Below, one piece after another: positions 1-11,679 of a stretch of DNA of 64,000 nucleotides. The DNA lies in the NCBI GenBank assembly GCA_018398815.1, contig CM031601.1:14986675-15050674 (forward strand), read 5' to 3'. The translations under genes were made by a program, and so were the position numbers. Origin of the DNA: Conus ventricosus (Eukaryota; Mollusca; Gastropoda; Neogastropoda; Conidae). How positions within the stretch are numbered: position 1 is the stretch's first letter; every line of letters starts with the position of its first letter. The notes beneath the pieces are model-generated. The model searched no databases and was not told where the DNA came from. It saw only the letters and a list, made by a program, of their open reading frames with translations.

Positions 1-73
1 CAGGTGACGAATTGTCCAAGCGGCTTGCAGTGAATTTGTAACTTTTCTCTAACTCTTATCCCATCTCTCCCCC

Positions 74-75
<2 letters not shown>

Positions 76-154
<79 letters not shown>
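76..154. repeat. (CT)n microsatellite
   Basis: A nearly pure CT dinucleotide tract of about 79 bases inside the first tandem unit. The equivalent position in the second unit (near 1340) has only a few CT repeats, so the tract expanded in one unit. Confidence 0.95.
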
Positions 155-158
<4 letters not shown>

Positions 159-494
159 AGCGGAATGGGATGGAGAAGAAAGGGCGGGGATGGCCGGATT
201 CTGCACGTGCAGAATGATTGGGGAAGAAGTTTGTGAAATCTGTAGTATTCGGTTTGTAATGTGGACAGTCAACTGTACATTATTGAAAATTGGTAGCATA
301 CCATTTGTTGTTTTGATTACATGTAGTTTTATGCAGAATGTGGTGCTTTTCCATTAACCGTTCTTTCATTCATCTAGAAGAGGATTGTATTCAAGACGGT
401 TCAAGACATCAAAAACATCTCCATTTAGGTACTTCAATAGGAAGGAACCGATCTTTTCTGAAAATTATTTTCCCTGGAAACATGCAACAGACCC

Positions 495-503
495 ACTCCC
501 CCC

Positions 504-546
<43 letters not shown>
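495..546. repeat. Poly-C tract
   Basis: An almost uninterrupted run of about 40 cytosines in the first tandem unit, at a position where the second and third units carry only short C/T-rich sequence. The polyproline frames across it are composition artefacts. The exact length is unlikely to be reliable in an assembled consensus. Confidence 0.9.
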
Positions 547-547
<1 letters not shown>

Positions 548-1462
548 CTCGAAAAACAAACAATCTCTGGCTCATTATATGTTATATGGTTAAACTACAA
601 GACATGAAAAACTACATCAACAACAAGGTAGAGGATGTAAAGGAGGAAGTGCAGTGCTACTTATGACAGGATTAAAGTTCTCTTCTCATGAGTGGGCAAA
701 AGGGTAGTGTAATGAGTGAGGTTGAAAACAAGAAGATTTGGGAAGACAGTAATAATGGTTTAAATACCGAGTAACTGAATTGCAAATGAAATATGCGACC
801 TCAAATGTAGACCATGAAGGAACCATCTAATTGACTTAAAAGTGGGAAATAAAGATGAACTATTGAAGAGAAATGCTCTTCTAAACAACAAGTAAACCCA
901 AAATGAGAATAGAAAAAATCAAGAGAAAGAAAGCTGAAGAATGAAATAATGTACGAAACAAAGATACGAGGAAAGGAAGTTAGTTACCAGGTGGGAAAGT
1001 AGGACAGATCTGACGCTAGCAAGGGAGACAAACGACAAGCCAGAAAAAGACCTGACAGACAACAAGACACCACAGAAGCGAAGGAACAAGAACCAACAAA
1101 AGAAGAGAAAAAGAAACAATAGGAAGTGTTTCTATGCGTGTGTCAACGGACCCCATGCGTGTTGTCCTGGAAGACAGGGTGTTAAGTGTTGAACACTGAG
1201 TGCTTTCTACGCCGCTAGCGACAAGGGTCAAATTGCTGTCCCTTTTCTATAGCTCGGAAGGCCCACCTTTGTGGGATGCGTTAACAGTTGACGAATTGTC
1301 AATGTGGCTGCAATCAATTTCAGACTTTCCACCTTCCACCTCTCTCTCTCACTCTCTCCCTGGCCAAAAAAGAGGGGTAGGGGAGGAGCTGAAAGAGCGG
1401 GGACAGGGGGATTCTGCACAAGCTGAATGATTGGAGAAGACGTTCGTGATGTCACCATGGTG

Positions 1463-1547
1463 TGTTACCAAAGTTCAATACTGTATACGCTGACTGACCA
1501 CTGTAACAGTGGTCAGTTAACGTATACAGTATTGAACATTGATAACA
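1463..1547. repeat. Near-perfect inverted repeat (hairpin)
   Basis: The arms 1473-1503 and 1506-1537 are reverse complements apart from a small mismatch or bulge near GCTGACTG/CAGTTAAC, meeting at CCACTGT-A-ACAGTGG. Weaker pairing extends outward to TGTTACC and GATAACA. The corresponding positions of units 1 and 3 (near 255 and 2520) keep only degraded versions. It could be a structured tip of the parent element or a small terminal-inverted-repeat remnant. No function is assigned. Confidence 0.7.
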
Positions 1548-3110
1548 TACGAAGTTTTTAGATCACTTAGACTTTCATGCAACGCGTGATGCTTTCCCAT
1601 TAACAGTTCTCTCATTCAGCTGGAAGAGGATCGTCATTCAAGACGTTGAAGACATCAAAAATATCTCCATTTTGGTACTTGGATTGGAATGCATTGGCTG
1701 TTTTGGCCTTTTTTCCTGGAAACATGCACCAGACCTGGCTTCCTTCCCGCTCGAAAAAAAAAACCATCTGAAGCTTATTATATGATCAAGCTAAAAGATA
1801 TGGAAACTAAGTTAATAACGAGGTGGATGATGTGGAGGAAGATGTATGCCAGGTATGACATGATATTTCTTCATGTTCCCATAAATGGGTTAAATGGCAG
1901 TGGAATGAGTAACGCTGAAAACAAAGTAATTCAGGAACATTGTTACAATGGTTTAAATACTGATTACATGATTTGAAAATGACATCTGGGACCTCGAAAG
2001 CAGTCCCTGCAAGAATCATCTGGTTCGCTTAAAAAGTGGGAATAAAAATGAAGTGAAAATGAGAAATGCTCTTCCAAAAAACAACAAGTAAACCCAGAAT
2101 GAGAAAAGAAGAAAGCAAGACAAAAAAATACAGAAGAAAGAAATGACATACGAATCAAAGAAACGAGGAAAGGGAAGTGTTTGTATGCGGTATTAACGAG
2201 CCCTATGCGTGTTGTCTTGAAAGGCCGGGTGCACAGCAGTGCTGAAAACTGTGTGCTGTCTACGCCGCTAACGACCAGGATCAAAATTCTGTTACCTTCC
2301 TATCGCTTGGCACCACCTTTGTGGGATGCGTTCACAGCACACAAATTGTCAAAGCGGCTGGTTGTATTTCCGACTTTTCTCCCACCGTCACCCTCATTAC
2401 AATAAAGGAAGGGAAAGAGAAGGGGGAGAAACGGCGGGGGTGGGGGTGGGGGTGGGGGGTTCTGCACTTACAGAATGATTGGAGGAGAAGTTCGTGTGAA
2501 GTCTGTAGTATTTGGTTTGTTACTGTGGACATTCAGTATGTACAGTATTGACAATCGGTAACAAACGATGTTTTCTTTTTTATCACTCAGACTTTCACGC
2601 AGCGTGTGTGTTTTTTCCAGTTACAGTTCTTTCATTCGTCCAGAAGAAGATTATATTCAAGACGGTCCAAGATTCAAAAACATCTCCATTTTGGCACTTC
2701 AATTGAAACGCATCGATCTTTTTTGCGCCTTTTTTTTTCAAACTTGCAACAGACCCGTCTTCCTTCTCCTCCCTCTCGTTCGAATAGCAGGCCGTCAATG
2801 ACGCATTATATGTTCAAGCTACAAGACATGAAAAACTACATTGACAACAAGGCGGAGGACGTGAAGGAGGAAGTCTGGTGCTACTTATGACAGGATTATA
2901 GCTCCTTCATAATCTCATGAGTGGGCAAAAGGACAGTGTAATGAGTGATGTTGAAAACGAGGACATTCAGGAATAGAGTAATAATGGTTTAAATACTGAG
3001 GAGACGATTTGAAAAAAATGACATGTGATACCTCGAACGGCCACCACAAAGGAACAATCTGATTCGCTTGAAAGATGGAAAATAAAGAGTAAAGTAGAAA
3101 ATAATGTGAA

Positions 3111-3587
3111 ATGTGAGAGTTTGGTACATGACCGATTTCTGAACTGAACGGTAACACTTTATTTGATTGTATACGTCAACTCACTTCAAATGTAAATCTG
3201 CCCCTCATTGCTTTTTTCCCAAAAGATCTGTTAAAAAAAAAGAAGAAAGAAACAAACAAACAACGACAAATCAAAACACCAAAATCAAAGGAGAAACCAA
3301 AGGGAACGTATATGTTTGTTGAACAGGACTTCGCTCAGGGAGTTGGTTAACTCATGCGTTGGGTTGTTTGCAAACTTAAAGTGAAACCGCCATGAAGTCT
3401 AACTACTCAATATGGCTTCCGACCATACCTGTATTGATGGAGGAGATACGGTCTGGATTCTCACAATTTCAAAACAGGTAAGACAGGAATCTTGACAGCG
3501 CGACGTTTGTACTGTTTTTTGCAGAGGTAGATTTTAAAACAGTCCAGGGACACTTCACGTGCCATACGTGCACCACTTCACCTGTTA
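3111..3587. other. Non-coding stretch between repeat arrays
   Basis: No gene seen. The stretch holds A-rich sequence (3230-3300) and a unique-looking segment (3350-3587). Its mirror copy at 36346-36790 is nearly identical, differing mainly by small indels. Confidence 0.6.
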
Positions 3588-3994
3588 GTGCACATATATT
3601 TACTGTGGAATAGTGCACATATATTTACTGTGGAATAGTGCACATATATTTACTGTGGAATAGTGCACACATATTTACTGTGGAATAGTGCACATATATT
3701 TACTGTGGAATAGTGCACATATATTTACTGTGGAATAGTGCACAATATTTACTGTGGTATGTGCACATATATTTACTGTGGAATAGTGCACACATATTTA
3801 CTGTGGTATAGTGCACATACATTTTACTGTGGAATAGTGCAGATATATTTACGTGGAATAGTGCACACATATTTACTGTGGAATAGTGCACAATATTTAC
3901 TGTGGAATAGTGCACATATATTTACTGTGGAATAGTGCACATATATTAGTTACGCATGTGGAATAGTGCACACATATTTACCGTGGAATAGTGC
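3588..3994. repeat. 25-bp minisatellite, about 16 copies
   Basis: The unit reads GTGCACATATATTTAC followed by TGTGGAATA, 25 bp in all. Units vary between CATATATTT and CACATATTT, with small deletions. The inverted copy at 35735-36345 has about 24 units, so copy number differs between the two arms. The short frames across it are translations of the repeat. Confidence 0.95.
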
Positions 3995-4256
3995 CAAAAT
4001 TAATGTATATTCACACATGATTTGTGGAATGTGACTACATTACTGGGATAGGACGTTTACTGTGGAAAAAAATACGTGAAGTGACAATCTAAGGATAGTT
4101 TTACGTGAAGTGACACATATATGTGGTGTGGTGTATGTACGTGTGTGTGTGTTTATGGTGACGTTCATGTGGAATGTGGTGGAGTTTTGTGGGTGGTGTG
4201 TGTGTGGGTGTGGGGGAGATGAGTGAGAGTGAGTGTGGTGTTGAGGGTCGTGTAGG

Positions 4257-4258
<2 letters not shown>

Positions 4259-4354
<96 letters not shown>

Positions 4355-5099
4355 GTCAGACAACCTTCTTCGTTTCTGACAATAATAGGTGAGTAGGCTA
4401 CATACTGCCGTAAAGTTTTGTTGTTTTTTTTAAATCAAATGATGCAATAAAAATTGATGGAAATAAAAAGTGAATCTCAAATCTAAAGCTTTAACTTAAT
4501 CGAGTCAAAATGAATTTGAGAGACTTCCAGAACATTATTATCGAAAATTGTTTTTTTTTTTTTTTTGTAAGTTAATTTGTTGGTTGGTTGTTTGGTTTCT
4601 TTGTTTTGCTTTGTTTTTGTTTGTACGATTTGTTTAGCAGTTAGTGTCTTTTTTGCTCGATTTTGATTAAATTTTGTTCTTGTTTTGTCTTGTGTTGTTT
4701 CTTTCTTTAGGTCAGAAAATTCTCTTATCGTGCCTAGTTCTCGGAATGACAAAAAAAAAATTAAAACTCTGCTGAAAACCTACGGCTTGTTATAAAACAT
4801 CGAAAGAGCGAGGGATAATAAGTTGAAAATGAATAAAGGGAATTTCGCCTACACAGGAAGAAAGTGATTCTAATATCAAGGGGTTTATGTATCGAATATC
4901 ACATGGTTCTTTTTATAACATTGTATCGAATATCACATGGTTTGTTTCATAACATGTCTTTGTTTACTTTGTCTCTTGCAGAGGACTCCGAATGTCCCCA
5001 AAGGGACACGGAAACCCTAAATCGGCATACTAGACCAGTTGGAGCTAAGTAAAATGTGTTAACACTCTTCGGCTTTTGTTCACTTGTTTTATTTTCATG

Positions 5100-5188
<89 letters not shown>

Positions 5189-5700
5189 GAGGAGGGGGGA
5201 GCGAGCGAGAAAGAGAGAGAGGGAGAGGAGAGAGAGAGGGGGGGGGGGAGGAGGGAGAGAGAGAGAGAGAGAGGTAGAGAAAGAGAGAGACCTTTTTCAT
5301 AGCATGAAAGATGATACAGAAGCGGAAACTGCTGGAAATCGTAGAAATTAATTTCAATCAGAAGACAGCAGGATAATTATAAAGGAAATAAAGACAAAAA
5401 TGATAGAGATTCTTTTTTTTTCTTTTTGTAAACGGTATATCCCATCCATTCGCACTTGATCGTCTGTACCAGAGATCCCTCCCATGGCATTTCCAGTCGG
5501 TTCAGCTATAAACAACTTAAATAACTTAATCAGAAAACTCTTACATGGCAGCGAGGGGATTAACACGTTCACAATTTATGAATATTGATCCTGTCACAAT
5601 AGAAAGGGAGTTCACTGTCTTTATGTCACGGAAATCGTTGTCAAAAGGTTTATTTCAAACATAAACCATGTATAAAATGTGAATGTCTGTTGTTTGTTTC
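4259..5700. repeat. Dispersed block R1, copy 1 (GA-flanked)
   Basis: A GA tract (4259-4354), an AT-rich middle with a T tract (4549-4566), a second GA tract (5102-5290) and about 400 bp downstream. The block aligns in the same orientation with 18982-20320. Shared stretches include TTGCAG...GA.TC.GAATGT before the second GA tract, and after it GGAAAT.GTAGAAAT.AATTTCAA followed by GAAGACAGCA.GATAATTA. No conserved protein frame links the copies. An inverted copy lies at about 34080-35510 in contig 2. Confidence 0.7.
5102..5290. repeat. (GA)n microsatellite with G-rich interruptions
   Basis: About 190 bases of GA repeats interrupted by GGAGGAGG and a run of G near 5240. The RERERE frames on plus and SLSLSL frames on minus are products of the repeat. 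Confidence 0.95.
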
Positions 5701-7688
5701 TCTCGAACTCCACCTTTTCCATCTGCACACCCATCCCCACCCACCCCTGCCTGCCTGGTTTTCCCTTCCTGTAAATACCAGTTTGTATATGGCATTTTAA
5801 AGAAGAAAAAACATATTCCTAACTATTGCAAAGTTCCTGCTGCTGGTGGTTTTATTACATGAGAACTTTCAAAATTCAATTACAGATGTTCCTGAATTGG
5901 AATTAATAAGAATGTGGAAAGCATCAGCGATCGTCTGGAACAATAGAGTAATGTTAACTTTTTTTTTTGGAGTAATGTTTTTTCTATCGATTTATCTTCA
6001 ATCATGCAGCAATCGTTTGGAGTGGATGGGTGTGCATTTATTTCACCTTGGGGAGCGAAAGTCAGCCTACGTGTTGACTATTGACTTGTTACGGTTGTCT
6101 GCCGCAGTTATTAAGATGCCATTTCATACAGTCACGCTGAGGTTTTCTGAACTTCTTTCTTTCGTCCGATGCGTGTTTGACTAAAATTCAAAGGTCGAAA
6201 AGACCAATTCCTGTCCTATTTTGGTACATGTTAGTTTGTATTTTGTTCATTTCTCCAGTCGGTTGTGCTGTGTAGATGTATCAGGTACTCAAACACTCAC
6301 ACCCAGCACTCACAAACACTCACACTCACCACACACTCCACACCACACACACACACACACCACACACACACTTTTGCAAAACTGAACGGTTTTTTTTTGT
6401 GATGAATTTTTGATTATTTTTGATGACCGCTGGTAGAATGACAACGACATTGGATATTACAGCCGACAGGCTTTATTTTTAGGGAAGGAAAACAGGTACC
6501 CCTTCCCTAGGCTGGTACAGATGATGAGGCTTTTTGCAATGCATCCGTAATTATAATGAACCCAGTTCATTGACCTTAATAATCGAACTGTTATTGCAAA
6601 ATACTGTGACCTTTAGTTGACTTCATGTAAGTTGCTGCTGCCTTCGCCAGCATCCCAAAAGACAATTTCAGCCAATGCCACGATCATAGGTGGGTGGCAT
6701 TTGCAGCCATTCTGTGAGTTTTGTCTCTAATTTGGTTCAATGCTTCCCTCAACCCATCGTTCGTATTGTTATAACATCAATCAGTAAACTACTTTACACT
6801 TTTTAATGAGGGCTGTGCAAGTGCCATTACAGCTACATCAGTGCTGAATAGAAGAACCCTGTTCTGCCTTTAATGCTGATCGTTGGCTTGGAGGGGTAGA
6901 GGCATATGGGGATTTCCTGCTTCCAATAGTTGGCGTTATAATCTGTGAACTTTTTAGTTTTTTTAACAAAGCAAATTGACTGGACCCTGGACACAATCTG
7001 GCATATATGTTTGGCAATGAAAGGTCGCACTTACACACGCCCCTGAACTGATATCACCTCCAGGTGCATTGATTTCCATACACTAATCATAAAAGACGCT
7101 GAAATGAAAAAAAAGTACGATATAATAATTTTGTTTGAGGTGATTAAAACGTTTATTTTGACATTTTTGCCAACCGATCCATTGGATGTCGCCTTCATTT
7201 TCTGAAGTTTGTCGACTGATAATCAGCATAACAGGATCTCTTGTAAATATGGTTACTGTGTTTGATGGCAGGCTGAATAGACAGAGGACAGAGACATTCC
7301 GTGACGGGTGATGGTGGAGAAGACAAGTGTGATTTATGGGTTTGTCTATGTCAATAGTGAGTGTGCGGCGCAAGTTACTCTTGGTGTAATGTATTGTTTT
7401 TAATAGTAGTCTTTGTGACTGTCGTTTACTACTATTGAACAGCTTTGTTACATTTCTTCCTTTGGTGACAATACAACTGCTGAAATAGCCCGTCTATATC
7501 ACAAGGTACTAGTTGTAACACAACTGATCTTAGCGTGCCGAATACCAATCTGTCTGTGATTAACATTCTCTCCTCGTTGGTATGACTCTCAGTGCAAGCA
7601 TCTCTGTTCTGTGTGAGTGTAGTGATGTTTAGGGCAGGGCTTAATACTCGAATGTGAACTGGACATTAATAAAACAGAAAGTATGGTT

Positions 7689-7693
<5 letters not shown>
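5701..7693. other. No recognised gene; unique-looking AT-rich DNA with a short CA tract
   Basis: The only simple repeat of note is a CA tract near 6338-6371. The longest open frame (5846-6184, plus, 112 codons) has no recognisable domain, and its inverted counterpart near 33590-33940 is disrupted. I see no coding signal. The region is mirrored at 32100-34080. Confidence 0.6.
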
Positions 7694-7737
<44 letters not shown>

Positions 7738-8170
7738 TGAGAGAGAGAGAGAGAGAGAGGAGAGAGGGAAGGGAGAGTGAAGAGAGGTGAGAGGGAGAGA
7801 GAGAGAGACGACAGCGCAGCAGGCATCAACAAGTAGAGAATAAAATAAGACAAAATTTGCAAACTGTTAACATGATCTAAACCTTACACTTTCTTGAACA
7901 GACAAGTCATTGATGTCACTTCTTGGCTCCAGTGGCCATATTGGTCTGTTTGTTTGATGGGCGTTCGCGGGGGTGGGGGGTGGGGTGTATGTCATTGTTT
8001 TATGTGTGAAGATTTTTGATGGTTGGAAACAACTGTCAATGATCCTCGGTGTACGTCGATATGCTCGGGTAGCAAGTGTGCAATCGGATGTAGTTGTGGA
8101 TTGTATGTTCATCTCTGCTGTTCCCACAGTATGTTCTAACCCGATTTCTCACTATCGTTTGCTGCGTCTG
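7694..8170. repeat. Dispersed block R2, copy 1 (GA tract plus ~350 bp)
   Basis: A GA tract (7694-7808) followed by CAGCGCAG and about 340 bp that align with 39751-40200 in contig 3 at moderate identity. Shared landmarks: GACAAG/GGAAAATAAAA-like sequence, a G-rich GGGGTGGGGGGTGG stretch, TTTTTGATGG.TTGGAAACAAC, and CCCGATTT.CTCACT near the end. The DIRS element begins directly after this last landmark, so it appears to have inserted inside an R2 copy. Confidence 0.65.
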
Positions 8171-8221
8171 CCAAATGGGGAGTTTGTACTTTTACTCCAT
8201 GTTTGGCTAGTATACTTACAT

Positions 8222-8392
8222 GTCTGACAATTGCATTCACGTCAGTTTGTCTGCTCTGCCTGGCCGAAATGTTTTTTTGTGTGGCTTAATGCAGTGATAA
8301 GACAGTCACGTGGTGCCAACCCAACCACTTCCGCGTCGGAAAGATGAAGCCAGTGTCAGTCTCCCATACCTCATTCATCGAGGCCTGCGGCA
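8222..8392. repeat. DIRS inverted terminal repeat, 3' side of the element
   Basis: The reverse complement of 14765-14922 matches with small indels. Landmarks: TCTGCTCTGCC.GGC, TTTTTGTGTGGCT, AATGCAGTGAT, GTCACGTGGTGCC, GAAG.AGCCAGTGTCAGTC. Confidence 0.9.
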
Positions 8393-8450
8393 AGTAACCC
8401 CAAGAACCTTGGAGCTAGTGGGAAGGCCAGGGCGGGCACTAAGGGAGTAG

Positions 8451-8525
8451 GACATGGTAAGTATACGAGCCAACAGGGGTTAATAACAAATCCCCATTTG
8501 GGCGTCATATACTGTACCATGTCAT
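8451..8525. repeat. DIRS internal complementary region (ICR)
   Basis: One half (8451-8500) is the reverse complement of the extreme left end from 8171: CCAAATGGGGA..., GTATACTTAC.ATGTC. The other half (8501-8525) is the reverse complement of the extreme right end (14921-14944): TGACATGGTACAGTATATGA and CGCC. The two halves meet at 8500/8501, so the ICR spells the joined ends of a circular intermediate. In known DIRS elements the ICR lies near the 3' end of the coding region, as here. Confidence 0.88.
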
Positions 8526-8641
8526 GGACTATAGCAGAATTCATAGTAAAATGGAGGAGGAGAGAGTGCCCTAGTGCGTTCCTGGGGGTACTCGATATGG
8601 ATGCATTATCCGACCACAAAGGCTATCCCATTTGAACCATC

Positions 8642-9567
8642 AGCCCTGGTCATGGGATGTCACTTCAAATAAAAATTTTTGAAGGTTTCTCCGAACGCCA
8701 GGATGGCTGCCTAGCAGGAGGTGGCGCATGGGAAACCAGTTGTGCTGGAATGCTGCCGTAGTGGGCCAGCGCTCTGAACTCATAGGGCCGGGGGGAAAGA
8801 CGGGGAGGTCCTCGGATTGCTGGGAATAGGCAGTTCTGACCGTCTGGGTGGAGCCACCTAGAGACAGTTGCCAGCTGGAGATGTCTTTCGTGGTACTGGG
8901 GTTGATTGGAAAAAGGAAGACGTCTTTGTGAAACGCGCCTGGGGCGCGAGCGTTCCCAGTACGTGTGTTAGTATCGAGAGGGGCAAAGGGCTGATGTCGA
9001 AGAGGGTATGTCGCCAACTTAGGTATCCGCCAGCGGGCGGGCGGATGGGGGTCGGGAGGTAAGGGAGGACTGCCGGTTCCTGGGTTCTTCGCCTAGGATA
9101 CTCGGGAAGGAACTTAAGAATGAGACGGAGCGTCCTCTGTGGATGGCAATGTCTCTGGGGTCCACGCTAAGGGAATGGATCTCGCCTAGCAGTCTGGCCC
9201 CCAGGAAGCGAGGGCGAGGAGAAAGGTAGTCTTCATAGACAGAAGTCGAAAGGAATGGACGGGCAAAGGCTCAATGGGGGGTTTATTGAGGTCGTCAAGA
9301 ACAGTGTAGAGGTCCCAAAGGGGAACACGTCTAGGGGGATTGGGCCTCACGATGAGAAGCCCCCTTGGAGATCTCTCTGAGAAGGAATTTATTCTCATAG
9401 GAGGCTCGCCCATTTGGCGGTTGGTCGTGCAGATGGCCGACTGTAAGCCCCGGTGGAGTAGCAGAGAGGTTAAGGTGGGACAGGAAATTTCCTTTTTGGT
9501 TGTTGGTGGAGTGATTGTGTGGGCTGAATTGATACTTTGACCTTGAGACCCATTTCCTCATCTGCAA
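8642..9567 (-). pseudogene. DIRS tyrosine recombinase (YR), frameshifted
   Basis: This domain would integrate the circular DNA copy of the element using a tyrosine nucleophile. Visible parts in order: an N-terminal SAM-like segment with WVSRSKYQFSP (about 9550-9510), a core with DLYTVLDDLNKPPIEPL and KTTFLLALAS (about 9330-9190), then after a frameshift an ARLLGEIHSLS stretch holding the likely first catalytic Arg, then YEFRALAHY (about 8790-8765) where DIRS-type recombinases usually have HxxR, and finally TFKNFYLK with the nucleophilic Tyr just before a stop (about 8665). The His-to-Tyr change in the HxxR box and several frameshifts indicate an inactive copy. The equivalent in the mirrored copy lies at about 30370-31200. 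Confidence 0.85.
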
Positions 9568-10139
9568 TCGTAAAATAGGACTCTGTGCTAGCTATGCGTG
9601 AGGGACATGGCTAGGTCTCGGAGTTCCTGAGAGGCCCGGCGATGGAGAGGGTTTTTGAGGGACGGACGGGACATGTCCATTCGAGAGGAGGTTGGATGTT
9701 ACGCTGCCGTGGCTGACCAGAAGCCAGGCGTGGAGGCTGATGAATATGGGGATTGGCGTGAGGGAGGCCGACGAACGGGGTTGCATGAGTATGGCAATGG
9801 TGTTCAACTGGAAGAGGGGGTTCGGAGTGAGGGACTGAGGTCCGGGAACCAGGACTGAGTGGGCCACCATGGGTAGCTTTGAGAATGAGCCTGGGTCTCT
9901 CGTGTCTAGCCTTCTGATTCACCTTGTGTGAGGATCGGGAAGGGAGGGAAGGCGTATGTTGGAGGCCGACCAGGGAAGGGACAGGGCGTCGATGGCGTAA
10001 GCCTGGGGGTCCGGGACAGGGGACACATACACTGGCAGACGATGGTTGAACGTGTGGCAAACAGGTGTTCATTGGTCGGATCCAATGTTCACACGGTTGA
10101 AAGGGTAAAGCCGGCTGAGGGTCCATTCGCGTGTGGAGG

Positions 10140-11430
10140 TCAGACTTGGGTCGGCTGAGTGAGTCTGCCAGGATGTTGGGAGTCCCTGCTTTGTGTCTTC
10201 GGCGGCGAAAGGGTGACCCCTGCGGGTGACAACAGCGGGAGGAGGGCCTCTGTACGGAGGGTAGAGGCAGATGGAGTGTGCCCCCCCCCCCCCCTTTGTT
10301 GATGTAACAGCTACCGAAGTGTTGTCCGTGAAAAGCGAGACAAAACGGTGGGCGACTATGGACTGGAATTGGAGGAGGGCAAGCCTGAGCCTCAGTTCCA
10401 AGATGTGATGTGGGAAGACGAGCAGTCAGGGGATCCCAAACCCCCGAGGGCGTGACTGCTCTCCAGATGTGGCCCCCAGCCGTGTTGGAGGCGTCCGTGT
10501 AAGTTCCTGTGCCTGGGATGGGAGGGAGATGGGAAACTCCGGGGGCCAGGGTGGACTGGGCTGGTGTGCCATCCTCGTGGACCAAACGAACCAAGGCCCT
10601 AGGGGATGGTCTGGTTCCAGCAGTCGTTGGTTCTGGGCAACGGACGCGAACTCCCTCTGAAGCTGTCGCTTTGGAACTTGCCTAGGGGAATGAGTAGGAG
10701 ACAGGGGACTCCTCATCCCAGGAGGTGGAAAGTGTCCTTGCCGAACGTTATGGGGAGAGGCGAAGGTGGGAAGAAATGAGATTACTAGGCGAGCGGACCT
10801 TCCGGGGTCTGGGGAAGATGGAGAGAGACTACCATGGAGGTGGTGTCGAAGCTCATGCCAGGGAAGGTGAATTGCTGACTGGGCGAGAGCTCGCATTTTG
10901 AGGGGTGGTTGACGAAACCCAGAGAGGAGCAAGCGGAAGTAGTAGCTTGGAAGGTGGGATTGGGTAGGGCCTGAGAGGGGGTCCAAGACGAGCAGTCGTT
11001 TCGAGGTAGACAAGGAGGCTCGAATGTCCTCCTGTCTGGCAAGGGTGGCCATCTCCTTGACTACCTTCGTGAAGAGGAAGGGAGACAGGGAGAGTCCGAA
11101 AGGGAGGCTTGAAATGATACACCCGGCCCCGCCTGACGAAACGAACGGTACGTCTGTGGGACGGGTGGATTGAGGATCTGAAGTAAACATCTTTCAGATC
11201 TTAGAGGTGGCCAGTCCTGATGGTGGATGGAGTCCTGATCTGGGCGGGGAGTCTCCATCTTGAATCTGGTTGGCATGAGGAATCTGTTGAGAAGGGGAAA
11301 GGTCGTGGATGGGCCTCCTGCGCCCGATGACATTTGGGATACAAAGAGACGAGAGTGAAACCGGGGTGGGGATGTGGTTTACCTCGGTGATGGCGCCCTT
11401 CCGGAGAAAGCTCCTCGATTTCCAGCGTGA
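10140..11430 (-). pseudogene. DIRS reverse transcriptase and RNase H, frameshifted
   Basis: This domain pair copies element RNA into DNA and degrades the RNA strand. Readable pieces across three frames: SFLRKGAI (about 11425), LNRFLMPTRFKMETP (about 11290-11245), LPFGLSLSPFLFTKVVKEMA (about 11100-11045), VYLE/RND at the expected YLDD catalytic box (about 11010), LGFVNHPSKCELSPSQQFTF (about 10925-10865), then RNase H with TYTDASNT (about 10500), FTDNTSVAV (about 10330) and ILADSLSRP (about 10175). The two-base insertion at the YxDD box moves the second Asp out of frame, so the enzyme cannot be made as read. Motif wording and order match DIRS-type RTs rather than LINE or Gypsy RTs. Confidence 0.88.
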
Positions 11431-11679
11431 AGGGCCTCCACCTGGCGGTGGATGGATGCGGTAGGAAGGAGGAGGGGACCCGCGTGGAGGACAGGTAGGG
11501 GAGGGGGGTTTGTGTGGCCCAGGGTAGACGGAACACCTCTGAGAACAGAAACCACCCAGGGGTTGAGACCCGTGCGCAGCCACTGGTGGGCATGCGGGAC
11601 AGACTGCCTGCCAGGGGGGAGCAGAGGGGCCGAGGTGTGTCGGGAAGACTGACATTTCCGCCCTCGGAAGGTGGGTCCG

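Larger units (their letters stand above)
1..3110. repeat. Three tandem, diverged copies of a ~1.1-kb non-coding repeat
   Basis: Three successive copies are aligned by the shared word AATTGTC (near 9, 1294 and 2344) and by a second block near 350-500, 1600-1720 and 2620-2740, where a stretch containing CATCTCCATTT is preceded by TTCAAGACG-like sequence. Spacing is about 1.25 kb and then about 1.03 kb. Later shared words include ACATGAAAAACTACAT and GGTTTAAATAC. The copies are diverged, with length changes mainly in CT and C tracts. No long open frame is conserved among the copies, so a satellite-like or non-autonomous element array is more likely than a gene. The second and third units recur inverted at 36800-37995. 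Confidence 0.75.

Noticed and set aside
3588..3994. CRISPR-like regular spacing of GTGCAC...GGAATA
   Set aside because: The 25-bp units abut directly with no unique spacers, and the context is eukaryotic: a minisatellite.
4040..5357. REREREs / SLSLSLs proteins over GA and CT tracts, here and throughout the window
   Set aside because: Dinucleotide repeats are open in several frames on both strands. No unique protein sequence accompanies them.
5846..6184. 112-codon plus-strand frame in unique-looking DNA
   Set aside because: No domain recognised, and the matching frame in the contig 2 mirror copy is broken, so coding constraint is not supported.
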